In this document: positions 1-9,645 of the stretch, piece by piece
Position numbering within the stretch: position 1 is the stretch's first letter
How the letters are laid out: every line of letters starts with the position of its first letter
Origin: JANWXR01 sp964608265
GTDB lineage: Bacteria; Chloroflexota; Anaerolineae; Anaerolineales; UBA6663
Assembly (NCBI GenBank): GCA_964608265.1
Contig: CAZSNP010000013.1
Coordinates: forward strand, 1-64,000
Direction of reading: 5' to 3'
Length of the DNA stretch: 64,000 bases
Position numbers and translations under genes: made by a program
The notes under the pieces: generated by a model
The model's input: only the letters and a program-made list of their open reading frames with translations
What the model was told of the DNA's origin: nothing
The model's database searches: none

Positions 1-1
1 G

Positions 2-229
2 GCCGAGATCGAGAGCAACGGCACCGTCAATCTGTGGCGGGTGGATAACTTCACGCTACTCGGCTCATCCACCCTCGGCGGCTTCAGCCTGGGCACGTGG
101 TACACGCTGGCCCTGCGGGCAAACGGCTCATCCATCAGCGTGGAAGTGAACGGCAGCACGGTCATCGGGCCGGTGACGGACAGCGCCTTCACCAGCGGGG
201 ACGCGGGCGTGTGGTCGTATCTCAAATAA
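2..229 (+). CDS. C-terminal end of an extracellular LamG-like protein (5' partial)
   Basis: The frame is open from the window edge and closes with TAA. The visible 75 residues end in a beta-strand pattern (LGTWYTLALRANGSSISVEV) typical of the last strands of laminin-G/concanavalin-like jelly-roll domains, which bind sugars or proteins outside the cell. No sorting signal follows the domain. The start lies outside the window, so the full architecture cannot be judged. A strong terminator follows immediately. The fold assignment rests on pattern only and is moderate. Confidence 0.6.
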   Translation, partial: AEIESNGTVNLWRVDNFTLLGSSTLGGFSLGTWYTLALRANGSSISVEVNGSTVIGPVTDSAFTSGDAGVWSYLK

Positions 230-262
230 AAACACCGAGCGGCATTATCGCTCGGTGTTTTT
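228..262. terminator. Bidirectional intrinsic terminator
   Basis: A perfect 14-bp stem (AAAAACACCGAGCG at 228-241, its complement at 249-262) encloses the loop GCATTAT. It has a T-run on the plus side and an A-run that becomes a T-run on the minus side. It lies between two converging genes, the LamG-like gene and clpC, and can serve both. Confidence 0.9.
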
Positions 263-285
263 GTCTGCTCAAAGTGTGATGCGAG

Positions 286-2805
<2,520 letters not shown>

Positions 2806-2844
2806 AGTGGCTCCTCTCCGGTCGGCAACTACCTGACGTTCCCA

Positions 2845-2869
2845 GTGCCAGATTTGTGCCAGTATTCTA
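2845..2869 (-). promoter_or_regulatory. Candidate clpC promoter and operator
   Basis: On the minus strand a -10-like TAGAAT (2864-2869) is followed by two direct copies of CTGGCAC spaced exactly 11 bp (2856-2862 and 2845-2851), so both lie on one face of the helix near the predicted start site. Tandem operators are common for clp/heat-shock repressors, but the sequence matches neither CtsR, CIRCE nor HAIR consensus. No good -35 is seen. Confidence 0.4.
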
Positions 2870-2933
2870 TCAAACATTCACGGGCGAGGTTACAGTCTCT
2901 TTGGGGGAGGACGTAAGTAAGCGATTAAAAGAT

Positions 2934-2958
2934 AAGGGCGCAATTTTCATGCGCCCTT
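2934..2958 (-). terminator. Intrinsic terminator of the S1-domain gene
   Basis: A 9-bp perfect stem (AAGGGCGCA at 2934-2942 and its complement at 2950-2958) with a 7-nt loop is followed on the minus strand by ATCTTTTAAT. It lies about 40 nt past the stop of the S1-domain gene and separates it from clpC. Confidence 0.75.
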
Positions 2959-2995
2959 CATGTCAGGTATGCCATGGGTGGAGGCGGCGGCGCGC

Positions 2996-4210
2996 TCAGC
3001 CCTCGTCGCCGCCGCTCATGGCGACCTCATCGAGGTCGGGCATGGTCTGGGCCAGCTTCTCCCAATCGGTGTCAGCGTACTCAGCGGACGAGGCCCGCTT
3101 TAGACTCAAACCGATGCGGCGTTTGTCGGCGTCGATCTTCAACACACGCAACGTCACCTGCTGACCCTCCGACACCACGTTCTTCGGGTGATCGGTGTGC
3201 CCCTCGGCCAGTTCGCTGACATGGATCAGGCCCTCGACATCGTCCTCGCCCTCGATGCGGGCGAAGGCGCCGAACTTGGTGAGCTTGGTGATGATGCCCT
3301 GCACCAGTTGGCCCGGCTGATACTTCTGCGGCATCAGCGACCACGGGTCGGCCTCGCGGCGTTTGATGCTCAACCCGATGCGCTTGCGCTCGCGATCGAC
3401 GTTGAGGACCTCGACTTCGACCTCCTGCCCGATCTTGAGCACCTCGCTCGGGTGCTGCACGCGCTTCCATGAGATCTCGCTCAGGTGCACCAGGCCATCC
3501 GCGCCGCCGATGTCGACGAACGCGCCGAAGTCGGCCAGGCTGATGACGTGACCTTTGCGCACATGCCCGGGCTGGATCTCGGCCAGCAGCTTTTCCTTCT
3601 GAAGCTCACGCGTCTCTTTGCTGGCCGCCCGCTCGGAGAGGATGAGCCGGTTGCGGTTGCGGTCGACCTCGATGACCTTGACGTGCGCCGTCTCGCCGAT
3701 CATCTTGCCCCATTTTTGCTCGGGGGCCTCGATGCCTTCGGAGCGGCGGCGGCGTTCGTTGCTCACCTGCGAGGCGGGGATGAAACCGCGCACATGACCG
3801 ATCTTCACGATCAACCCGCCCTTGTTGTACCCGGCCACCTGCCCGGCGTACACCTCCTGGGATTTGAGCAGGTCTTCGGCCTGCATCCAATCCTTTTCCT
3901 CGCGCGCCCGCACGTAGGAGAGGACGATATTGCCGCTGCGATCCTCGGGATCGACAACGAACACCGGGATGGATTGACCGACCACGAACGATTTGCGGGT
4001 TGGCTGATCAACGGCCTCCAGCTCGCGACCCGTGATCACGCCCTCGGACTTGGCGCCGACATCGACGAGGATTTCGCTCGGGGTGATGCGGGCAATGATG
4101 CCATCCCGTATGTCGCCGCGTTGCGGCATGCTTAACCCGGTCTCGGTATCGAGCCACGAGTTCATCGGGTGATCGGCTTGATCCCCCATATTCTGGTCTT
4201 TCGACGTCAT
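2996..4210 (-). CDS. Four-domain S1 RNA-binding protein (ribosomal protein S1 homologue)
   Basis: A 404-residue protein made of four OB-fold S1 repeats, at roughly 31-100, 115-185, 215-285 and 300-370. The third and fourth carry the classic strings FGAFVDIGGADGLVHLSE and FGAFARIEG, ending in EGLIHVSELAEG. It would bind mRNA at the ribosome and aid initiation, as bacterial S1/RpsA does; four repeats is the usual number in Gram-positive-type S1 homologues. The acidic tail (DLDEVAMSGGDEG) is also typical. A TATAAT box upstream and GGAG about 11 nt before the ATG support the start. A second, related S1 protein lies near 12.3-13.1 kb. Confidence 0.9.
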   Translation of the reverse strand: MTSKDQNMGDQADHPMNSWLDTETGLSMPQRGDIRDGIIARITPSEILVDVGAKSEGVITGRELEAVDQPTRKSFVVGQSIPVFVVDPEDRSGNIVLSYVRAREEKDWMQAEDLLKSQEVYAGQVAGYNKGGLIVKIGHVRGFIPASQVSNERRRRSEGIEAPEQKWGKMIGETAHVKVIEVDRNRNRLILSERAASKETRELQKEKLLAEIQPGHVRKGHVISLADFGAFVDIGGADGLVHLSEISWKRVQHPSEVLKIGQEVEVEVLNVDRERKRIGLSIKRREADPWSLMPQKYQPGQLVQGIITKLTKFGAFARIEGEDDVEGLIHVSELAEGHTDHPKNVVSEGQQVTLRVLKIDADKRRIGLSLKRASSAEYADTDWEKLAQTMPDLDEVAMSGGDEG

Positions 4211-4288
4211 GAAAAGGTTAACTCCACAGAAGGATGCACGGGATTATACGGTGGATTCAGCCGTTGAGCAATGGCCGGGCATTGCGCG

Positions 4289-4321
4289 AAACAAAGCGAG
4301 CCGGAGTTTCCTCCGGCTCGC
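4289..4321 (-). terminator. Intrinsic terminator after the 4343-4726 gene
   Basis: A perfect 11-bp stem (GCGAGCCGGAG at 4296-4306, complement at 4311-4321) with loop TTTC; on the minus strand it runs into TTTGTTTCG. It ends the two-gene unit on the minus strand. Confidence 0.75.
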
Positions 4322-4342
4322 CCTCATTTGAGCGCTGCGTGC

Positions 4343-4726
4343 TCACGTCACAAGCCTGGCTTTCCTGAAGGCCTTGTGCCCTTTGTCGGTCAGGCCGGCC
4401 AGCTCTTTGAACAAGTTTTCGTCCGGGGCGGTGAAATTGAAACACGACTTGCCCTGCATCCGCTTCTTGAGCTCGGGCGAGATGCCGGCCAGCAGTTCCG
4501 GGAAGGCATACACCGGCATGAGGTGAAAAGAGACGTAGTTCTTCTTGATCTGCACCGCGCCGAACCACACCTCCTTGCCCTGGCTGGCCTCGGTCGGAGG
4601 GCCGGCCAGTTCGAATTCCGTGGCCGTGTCGCGCCTGGGCTGCAGCGAGCCGCGGGCATACTTCCCCATGATGGCCTTGAGTCGAGCGTGAACGACACTC
4701 AGGTCGGTTTTGGCTTTGGCGGGCAT
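4343..4726 (-). CDS. Conserved hypothetical protein (127 aa)
   Basis: A compact cytosolic protein with no membrane segment. The central part (KNYVSFHLMPVYAFPELL, then LKKRMQGKSCFNF) has a regular mixed alpha/beta pattern and resembles the small DUF1801/YdhG-like proteins, which have no settled function; this is a resemblance from memory. GGAG lies about 5 nt before the ATG. It starts 15 nt after the stop of the small gene at 4742-4945 and most likely shares its transcript. The terminator at 4289-4321 closes the unit. Confidence 0.7.
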   Translation of the reverse strand: MPAKAKTDLSVVHARLKAIMGKYARGSLQPRRDTATEFELAGPPTEASQGKEVWFGAVQIKKNYVSFHLMPVYAFPELLAGISPELKKRMQGKSCFNFTAPDENLFKELAGLTDKGHKAFRKARLVT

Positions 4727-4741
4727 GAGGGCTCCAACGGA

Positions 4742-4945
4742 TCAGGCGGGCTGCTGGGTGTGATACACCGCCGACGCAACAACAAGCGCGACGACAAGGG
4801 CAGTCGTGGCCTTCGCAATGGGAACCCGCCGGGGTGGGGCGGGCCGGCCCTCGGCCTCAGCCCGGCGCTCCGCCTCACGGCGCTTGCCGTGAGTGGCCGC
4901 GCCGACCGCCAGCGCGGTGGGGATTGCAGCGCAAAAGACGCACAT
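4742..4945 (-). CDS. Small membrane protein with N-terminal CxxC (67 aa)
   Basis: The protein begins MCVFCAAIP, a CxxC pair, has a basic and acidic middle, and ends with one predicted membrane helix (about 45-62, ALVVALVVASAV). It is too short for a catalytic domain; a role in membrane redox or metal sensing would be speculation. Translation is well supported: AGGAG lies 7 nt before the ATG. That same Shine-Dalgarno site is duplicated on the far side of the 153-bp insertion just upstream, so the promoter may now be displaced or supplied by the element. Confidence 0.7.
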   Translation of the reverse strand: MCVFCAAIPTALAVGAATHGKRREAERRAEAEGRPAPPRRVPIAKATTALVVALVVASAVYHTQQPA

Positions 4946-4959
4946 GAGTGTTTCTCCTG

Positions 4960-5112
4960 ACGCTCTTAATATATATCAAGGAGGTTGAATGTCATGCCGA
5001 GGAGCGGAGCGACGAGGCATCTCTGGCTGGCCGCAAATCGCGCCAGGCTTGGGTAGAGACCCCTCGCTTCGCTCGGGGTGACACATACCTCCTTGAAACC
5101 AATTAAGAGCGT
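4960..5112. mobile_element. MITE-like element with 6-bp target duplication
   Basis: 153 bp with perfect 11-bp terminal inverted repeats (ACGCTCTTAAT at 4960-4970, its complement at 5102-5112), extended by a second matching block CAAGGAGGT after six less conserved bases. The arms continue inward as an imperfect hairpin (ATGCCGAGGAGCGG against CCTCGCTTCGCTCGG). Direct copies of CTCCTG flank it (4954-4959 and 5113-5118), as expected for a 6-bp target duplication. It has no coding capacity, so it would need a transposase in trans. The duplicated hexamer is the Shine-Dalgarno of the adjacent small gene. Confidence 0.75.
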
Positions 5113-5129
5113 CTCCTGAATGAGGCGAG

Positions 5130-5278
5130 GCTAGCAGCCTGTCGGAGTGAAAAGAACCGCCCCAATTCCAAGCCGTCTTTCGCCAATAAGTGGGGCACGG
5201 CCTTGCATTTTCACCGCGAGAATGAGCCCAAGTGGGGCTTTTCTCAGCAAGGCAATGTCTCTCCGACAGGCTGCTAGC
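5130..5278. mobile_element. Second MITE-like element, 18-bp terminal inverted repeats
   Basis: 149 bp bounded by perfect 18-bp inverted repeats (GCTAGCAGCCTGTCGGAG at 5130-5147, complement at 5261-5278). If the ends are taken as CAGCCTGTCGG, the outermost CTAG on each side can be read as a 4-bp target duplication, though CTAG is itself palindromic. The interior has no reading frame but contains two direct copies of AAGTGGGGC. It lies 17 bp from the first element and 33 bp from the end of the HD-CHAD gene. It is either a non-autonomous IS derivative or a solo palindrome. Confidence 0.65.
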
Positions 5279-5311
5279 ATCACCGTGCGCCGGCGTCAAG
5301 CCAGGTCTTGC

Positions 5312-6982
5312 TCAATCCCGTGGCGCCGGCCTCTCCCCGAAGCGGCTCAACAGCGCCCGCACTTTGGCGGCCATCACCTCCGGCGCGACCGCGGCCCAAT
5401 CCCTCGGGAAGCCTCGCACGTGGGTGGCAATCGCCACATCGCACGTCAACGCATACTGCCGCGCCACCTCGTCCTCCGGGTGCTCGCTGAGCCAGTGCAC
5501 CACGCGGTCGCGCGCCACGCAGGCATCGTTGAGATAACCCAGCCGGTCCTGCGCCTTCACGATGTCCTTGATCAGCGCCTCGGCCCCGGCGCCCAGGGCC
5601 GGCGCGAGGAACTCCAGGGCGAAGCGCAACCGCTTCACGCCGACGCGCCGCAGCCGGTGATAGGTTTCGAGATCAGCCGTGCTCAGCGACGCGGCGAGTT
5701 CAGTCACGACGGCGAGCCGCGCCTGCACGACCGACTCGGCGTTGGCGGCGAGCGGGGTGTCGCGCTTTGGACGGAACGAGTCGGCGGCGAGGGCGGCCTC
5801 CCAGGCGGCCAGCATCGTTGCGGCCTCGGCGCTATCGAGCCACGCCTCGGCCTCCGCCAGGGCGCGGGTTCGCTCCGCGCGCCAGTGGGCGATGAAATCG
5901 GCCTCGGCCAACTCGGCCTCGGCCCCATCCAACAGCACATCCCAATCGCGCACGCGCCCCAGCATGGCCTCGGCCCGCTTGAATTGCGGCCGCAGGGTTG
6001 CGTAGATTGCCTTTCGGAAGTGCGGCTGGAACAGTTCGAGAGCGGCCCGGGCGCGGCGAGCCGCGGCGCGCAGGGCTTTGATGGCGGCGACGTCACCCGC
6101 CCGCGCCCCCGGCCCCGCCGCCTGCCAGCGTATAAGTTGATCGGCGAGCGCCCGCTGAATGACCACCGACATCGGCGAGCGAGCGCCGAGCGGGGCCTGC
6201 GCCAGCGACCGAACCTCCGGGGCGAGGCGCCAGGCCTGGCCGAAGACCTCGGCCCACAGATCGGCTTTCTCGATGGCGCGCGCTGCATCGCTTCCGGCGT
6301 GCGGGCCGGAGACGCGAAAGCCGATCACGCGCGGCCCGACGGCGACGGCCTCGAGCCGGGTGGATTGCGACTGCGAGTAATCCAGCCCATCGGCGATGCG
6401 GACCAGGGCGCTGAGAGCGAGGGTCTGTGCCCGTTGCGCGGGCGAAAGCGCAACGAAAAGCGGCTCCTTTCCCGGCCGCACGCGTTTGCGATGAAACCGG
6501 ATCGCGCAGGCGATCATTCGCCCGGCGTCGTCGCTGTATCCCGCCAGCTTCATCGCCATCAATACGTCGCGCCCGGCGGTGTGGTGCTGTGGCTCATCCA
6601 CCTCGACGCCGACGTTGTGCAGCAGCGCCATCGCCTCGACGAGCGCGCGCAGTCGCGGCGCGAGCTGGTGGACGGTGCGCGTGGCCTCGAAGAGTTGCAG
6701 CGCGAGGTCGGCCACCTGCCGCGCGTGAGCCATATCCACGCGGGCGGCGTCGAGCAACTCGTTGAGCAACAGGGCCGGGCGCGGCAGCATCCCCAGCCGC
6801 TGCTGCTCGAAGCCCGCCAGCGTGCGATCAACCGTCGCCCGTTTGAGTTTGAGCGTGAAGGCGATATTGCCCGGCTCCTTGCCGGCTGCGGCCAGCAACA
6901 CCGCTTGCGCCAGCCGGGCCGCCGGGCCGGGCCGCCGTGTGTGCCAGTGTAACCAAAATGATTCGACCGGGGTGAGTGTCAT
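5312..6982 (-). CDS. Ppx-type HD domain fused to a CHAD domain (556 aa)
   Basis: The N-terminal half (about 60-250) matches the HD-like C-terminal module of exopolyphosphatase/GppA: helices around ALLHNVGVEVDEPQHH, then IRFHRKRVRP and ALVRIADGLDYSQSQ. The C-terminal half (about 270-550) is a CHAD domain, the all-helical, Arg/His-rich polyphosphate-binding fold: LRAAARRARAALELF, FKRAEAMLGRVRDWDVLLDG, YHRLRRVGVKRLRFALEFL. The ASKHA Ppx catalytic domain is absent, so it probably binds or senses polyphosphate. The usual HD pair is HN (H122-N123), which should weaken metal binding. Predicted cytosolic; apparently monocistronic. Confidence 0.85.
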   Translation of the reverse strand: MTLTPVESFWLHWHTRRPGPAARLAQAVLLAAAGKEPGNIAFTLKLKRATVDRTLAGFEQQRLGMLPRPALLLNELLDAARVDMAHARQVADLALQLFEATRTVHQLAPRLRALVEAMALLHNVGVEVDEPQHHTAGRDVLMAMKLAGYSDDAGRMIACAIRFHRKRVRPGKEPLFVALSPAQRAQTLALSALVRIADGLDYSQSQSTRLEAVAVGPRVIGFRVSGPHAGSDAARAIEKADLWAEVFGQAWRLAPEVRSLAQAPLGARSPMSVVIQRALADQLIRWQAAGPGARAGDVAAIKALRAAARRARAALELFQPHFRKAIYATLRPQFKRAEAMLGRVRDWDVLLDGAEAELAEADFIAHWRAERTRALAEAEAWLDSAEAATMLAAWEAALAADSFRPKRDTPLAANAESVVQARLAVVTELAASLSTADLETYHRLRRVGVKRLRFALEFLAPALGAGAEALIKDIVKAQDRLGYLNDACVARDRVVHWLSEHPEDEVARQYALTCDVAIATHVRGFPRDWAAVAPEVMAAKVRALLSRFGERPAPRD

Positions 6983-6994
6983 AAGCCTGCGAAA

Positions 6995-7022
6995 TTGGCT
7001 GGTTATGAAAAGATGCTATACT
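6995..7022 (+). promoter_or_regulatory. Promoter of the tyrosine recombinase gene
   Basis: TTGGCT (6995-7000) and TATACT (7017-7022) are separated by 16 bp, a good housekeeping-type match. The predicted transcript starts near 7029, leaving a 15-nt leader with GCGAGG before the ATG. Confidence 0.65.
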
Positions 7023-7043
7023 CTTGTCAGCGAGGTTCGATCA

Positions 7044-7946
7044 ATGGAAAAGCATCTCAACGAATTTCTGAGTGTTCTGTCGAGCGAAAAACAATACTCT
7101 GAGAATACCACAGCCGCTTACCGGAACGACCTGACGCAATTCGCGAACTTTGTACGCGAGCACAAAGGGGCCGCCGCCGAGGTGTCCGACGTCAACAATG
7201 ATTTGGTCGAGGCTTATGTTGCAAGCCTTCAACAACGGGCGGGCGGTTACGCACCCTCCACGGTGGCACGCAAGATCGCGGCCGTGAAGTCGTACTTCAG
7301 CTTTTTGGCCGCGCAGGGCCTCATCCCCGAAAACCCGGCCAGCCGCCTCAGCTCACCGCGCATCAAAAAAAGCATGCCCAAGACTCTGAGCCGCGAGGAG
7401 ATGGAGCGACTGCTCGGCGCGCCCCGTCAATCGGCCGGGCCGAAGGCCATGCGCGACAGCGCGCTGCTGGAGGTGCTTAGCGCCACCGGCATGCGCGTGA
7501 CCGAGGTCGTCAACCTTCGGCTGAGTGATGTGGATTGGGAGGCCGGGGAGGTGATCTGTCGCGGCAAGGGCGAGAAGTCGCGCCGCATCCCGCTCGGGGC
7601 AGCGCGGGCCGCAGTGACCGAGTACGTTCAATCAGCGCGCGAGTCCCTCAAGTCAACCGACTCCCCCGATATGCTCTTCCTCAACCATCGCGGCCGGAAG
7701 CTGACGCGCCAGGGGGTATGGCTGATTATCAAAGAGGCGGCGCAGGCGGCGGGTATCAGCGCTGAGGTTACGCCGCACACGCTGCGCCACTCCTTCGCCA
7801 AGCATCTCGTGGGCAGCGGCGAGAATTTGCGGCGCGTGCAGGAACTGCTCGGCCACGCCAACCTCTCCACCACCCAGGTCTATCGCCAATCCACCGAATT
7901 GGTCGAACCGCCGCGCGACTCGCCCACCCCCGCGACTGAGGCCTAG
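7044..7946 (+). CDS. xerD: XerC/XerD-type site-specific tyrosine recombinase
   Basis: Resolves chromosome dimers at dif together with FtsK, or acts as a general integrase. It has 300 residues, the normal Xer length. It has an N-terminal SAM-like core-binding domain (about 1-90) and a C-terminal catalytic domain with the full RKHRHY set: SATGMRVTEV (R about 150), GKGEKSRR (K), HTLRHSFAKHL (H and R about 244-247), LLGHANLSTTQVY (H and the nucleophilic Tyr about 279). XerC and XerD cannot be separated by eye. punA begins 6 bp after the stop, so they are co-transcribed. No phage genes are near, which favours the housekeeping role. ATG 7044 fits promoter and family start. Confidence 0.88.
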   Translation: MEKHLNEFLSVLSSEKQYSENTTAAYRNDLTQFANFVREHKGAAAEVSDVNNDLVEAYVASLQQRAGGYAPSTVARKIAAVKSYFSFLAAQGLIPENPASRLSSPRIKKSMPKTLSREEMERLLGAPRQSAGPKAMRDSALLEVLSATGMRVTEVVNLRLSDVDWEAGEVICRGKGEKSRRIPLGAARAAVTEYVQSARESLKSTDSPDMLFLNHRGRKLTRQGVWLIIKEAAQAAGISAEVTPHTLRHSFAKHLVGSGENLRRVQELLGHANLSTTQVYRQSTELVEPPRDSPTPATEA

Positions 7947-7952
7947 CTTCAA

Positions 7953-8789
7953 ATGGAAGAATTTCTTACCCGCGCCCATTACGAACAGGCGGCTGCGTAC
8001 ATCCGGGGCCGGACGCGCCACACGCCCCGGATCGGCCTCGTGCTCGGTTCCGGGTTGGGCGGCCTGGCCGACGCGGTCGAGAACGCCGACATCATCCCCA
8101 GCGCCGACATCCCGCATTGGCCGCACTCCACCGTGCAGGGCCATGTCGGTCGGCTCGTCATCGGCCAGCTCGAGGGCCAGAGCGTGCTGGTGCAGCAGGG
8201 CCGGGCGCACTATTACGAGGGTCACACGTTGCAGCGCGTGACGTTGCCGATTCGGGTGATGCAGGTGATGGGGTTTCACACCGTCATCATCACCAATGCC
8301 GCCGGGGCCATCAACCCCAACTTCACCCCGGGTGATGTGATGTTGATCGTCGATCAATTGAACTTCCTCGGCATGGCCGGCCTGTCGCCGCTGCGCGGCC
8401 CGAACGACGAGAGCCTCGGCCCGCGCTTCCCCGACATGAGCCTCCCGTTCGATCGCGACTACCGCGCGCGGGCGCTGGCCGTGGCGCAGGCCGCCGGCCT
8501 CACGTTGCATCAGGGCGTGTACGCGGGTTTGGCCGGGCCGTCGTTTGAGTCGCCCGCCGACCTGCGCTTCCTGCGCACAGCGGGCGCGGATGCGGTCGGT
8601 ATGTCCACCGTGCCGGAGGTGATTGCGGCGCGGCACGGCGGGCTGCGGGTGCTGGCGTTCTCCGGCATCAGCAACAAAGCCAACCTCGACGGCAGCACGA
8701 TGACGACCCACGCTGAAGTGCTCGCGGCCGGGCACGTCATCGTGCCGAAATTGATGGCTTTGATCCGCGGCGTGTTGCGCCAGATGTGA
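7953..8789 (+). CDS. punA: Purine nucleoside phosphorylase (trimeric PNP/MTAP family)
   Basis: Phosphorolysis of inosine/guanosine to base plus ribose 1-phosphate in purine salvage. The 278-residue protein shows the phosphate loop LVLGSGLGGL (about 28-37), HSTVQGHVGRL and QGRAHYYEGH, the family signature region VIITNAAGAINPNF, the GLAGPSFESPAD active-site segment, and GMSTVPEVIAARHGGLRVLAFSGISNKA with the base-contacting Asn. These features place it in the low-molecular-mass trimeric class. It is the second gene of a unit with the recombinase and is closed by the terminator at 8812-8850. Confidence 0.95.
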   Translation: MEEFLTRAHYEQAAAYIRGRTRHTPRIGLVLGSGLGGLADAVENADIIPSADIPHWPHSTVQGHVGRLVIGQLEGQSVLVQQGRAHYYEGHTLQRVTLPIRVMQVMGFHTVIITNAAGAINPNFTPGDVMLIVDQLNFLGMAGLSPLRGPNDESLGPRFPDMSLPFDRDYRARALAVAQAAGLTLHQGVYAGLAGPSFESPADLRFLRTAGADAVGMSTVPEVIAARHGGLRVLAFSGISNKANLDGSTMTTHAEVLAAGHVIVPKLMALIRGVLRQM

Positions 8790-8811
8790 CACGGGGCGCT
8801 GATTCGGTGTC

Positions 8812-8850
8812 GAGGAAGGTGGGCAATGCGCCTGGCCTTCCTCTTTTTTT
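8812..8850 (+). terminator. Intrinsic terminator after punA
   Basis: GAGGAAGG (8812-8819) pairs with CCTTCCTC (8836-8843), with an inner GGC/GCC pair and a small internal loop, followed by seven T. The in-frame ATG at 8826 lies in this hairpin and is therefore an unlikely start for the next gene. Confidence 0.85.
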
Positions 8851-8852
8851 GT

Positions 8853-9539
8853 ATGTCTGAGTTGCTGACTAGGCTCGCCCGATATGAGATGTGGATCTAT
8901 GCCGGCGTCGGCGTTGTGGCCGGCCTCGGCCTCATCCTGTTCTGGATCCGTTATCAACAGACCGACCGAGCTCAGTTCGGCCTCGAGCGGTCGCACTCAC
9001 AGCGGCGCCAGAACGTCGCCCTGGCTGTGGCCCTCCTCGCGCTCGGCTTCGGCATCGGGCTGTTCGTGACGTTGCGTTATGGGACGCCGACCGCAGGCGC
9101 GCCGCTGCTGCCGCCGGCCGAGCAGACGCCGGCCACGCCGACTCCTTTCCCCACCGCCACCCCAATCCAGTCCACCGGCCCGCTGGTCGTCGACTCGAGC
9201 GGATGCGACAACCCGAGCCTCACCCTCACGGCGCCGGGGAGAGGCGAGCGCATCGCCAGCGCCGCTTACGAGGTGCGCGGGACGGCGAACACACCCAATT
9301 TCGCTTTCTACCGTATCGAGATCAGCAACGCGGCGACCAGCGGGGCCTGGGTGACGCTGGCGGTGGGCCGCGACCCCATCGTCAACGGCCGGCTTGGCAG
9401 CTTCAGCACCGAGCCATATCAACCGGGCGAGTATGCCTTTCGGCTGTCGGTGGTGGATAATCTGGGACAGATCAGCGTGCCGTGCGTGATCGTTGTGACG
9501 TTAGGCCCCGCGCCCACGACGCCGGTCGCACCAGGGTGA
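8853..9539 (+). CDS. Membrane-anchored protein with extracytoplasmic beta-sandwich domain
   Basis: Two hydrophobic helices (about 14-31 and 55-72 from ATG 8853) are followed by a Pro/Thr-rich linker (TPATPTPFPTATPIQST) and a globular region of about 110 residues with an Ig/PKD-like pattern (LTAPGRGERIASAAYEVRGT ... YAFRLSVVDN). The domain should lie outside the membrane; the linker type is common in exported proteins of Chloroflexota. It carries two Cys (CDN and VPCV) that could form a disulfide. Function unknown. The start is uncertain: ATG 8826 sits in the punA terminator, ATG 8853 follows its T-run, and ATG 8889 is also possible; none has a clear Shine-Dalgarno. Confidence 0.7.
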   Translation: MSELLTRLARYEMWIYAGVGVVAGLGLILFWIRYQQTDRAQFGLERSHSQRRQNVALAVALLALGFGIGLFVTLRYGTPTAGAPLLPPAEQTPATPTPFPTATPIQSTGPLVVDSSGCDNPSLTLTAPGRGERIASAAYEVRGTANTPNFAFYRIEISNAATSGAWVTLAVGRDPIVNGRLGSFSTEPYQPGEYAFRLSVVDNLGQISVPCVIVVTLGPAPTTPVAPG

Positions 9540-9611
9540 CAGCGAGGAATGCCTCTGTTCGGACTTGTCAATGAACATTGCAATCACCCTGCCGGTCGCA
9601 CCGTGAGCGCT

Positions 9612-9639
9612 TTGCCCGGTTCTCGCCAGCGAGTACAAT
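9612..9639 (+). promoter_or_regulatory. Promoter of the GNAT gene, predicted leaderless
   Basis: TTGCCC (9612-9617), a 16-bp spacer and TACAAT (9634-9639). Only 6 nt separate the -10 box from the ATG at 9646, so transcription should start at or within a base or two of the start codon. No Shine-Dalgarno is present. Confidence 0.6.
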
Positions 9640-9645
9640 CACGCC

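Noticed and set aside
5147..6952. Open frame of 601 codons opposite the HD-CHAD gene
   Set aside because: It crosses a MITE-like element, has no recognisable domain and mirrors the codon structure of the real gene.
7044..7946. Phage integrase marking a prophage
   Set aside because: Length and neighbours fit Xer; no phage structural, lysis or replication genes and no flanking att repeats were seen.
8826..8852. ATG 8826 as start of the membrane protein
   Set aside because: It lies inside the intrinsic terminator hairpin of punA and has no ribosome-binding site.
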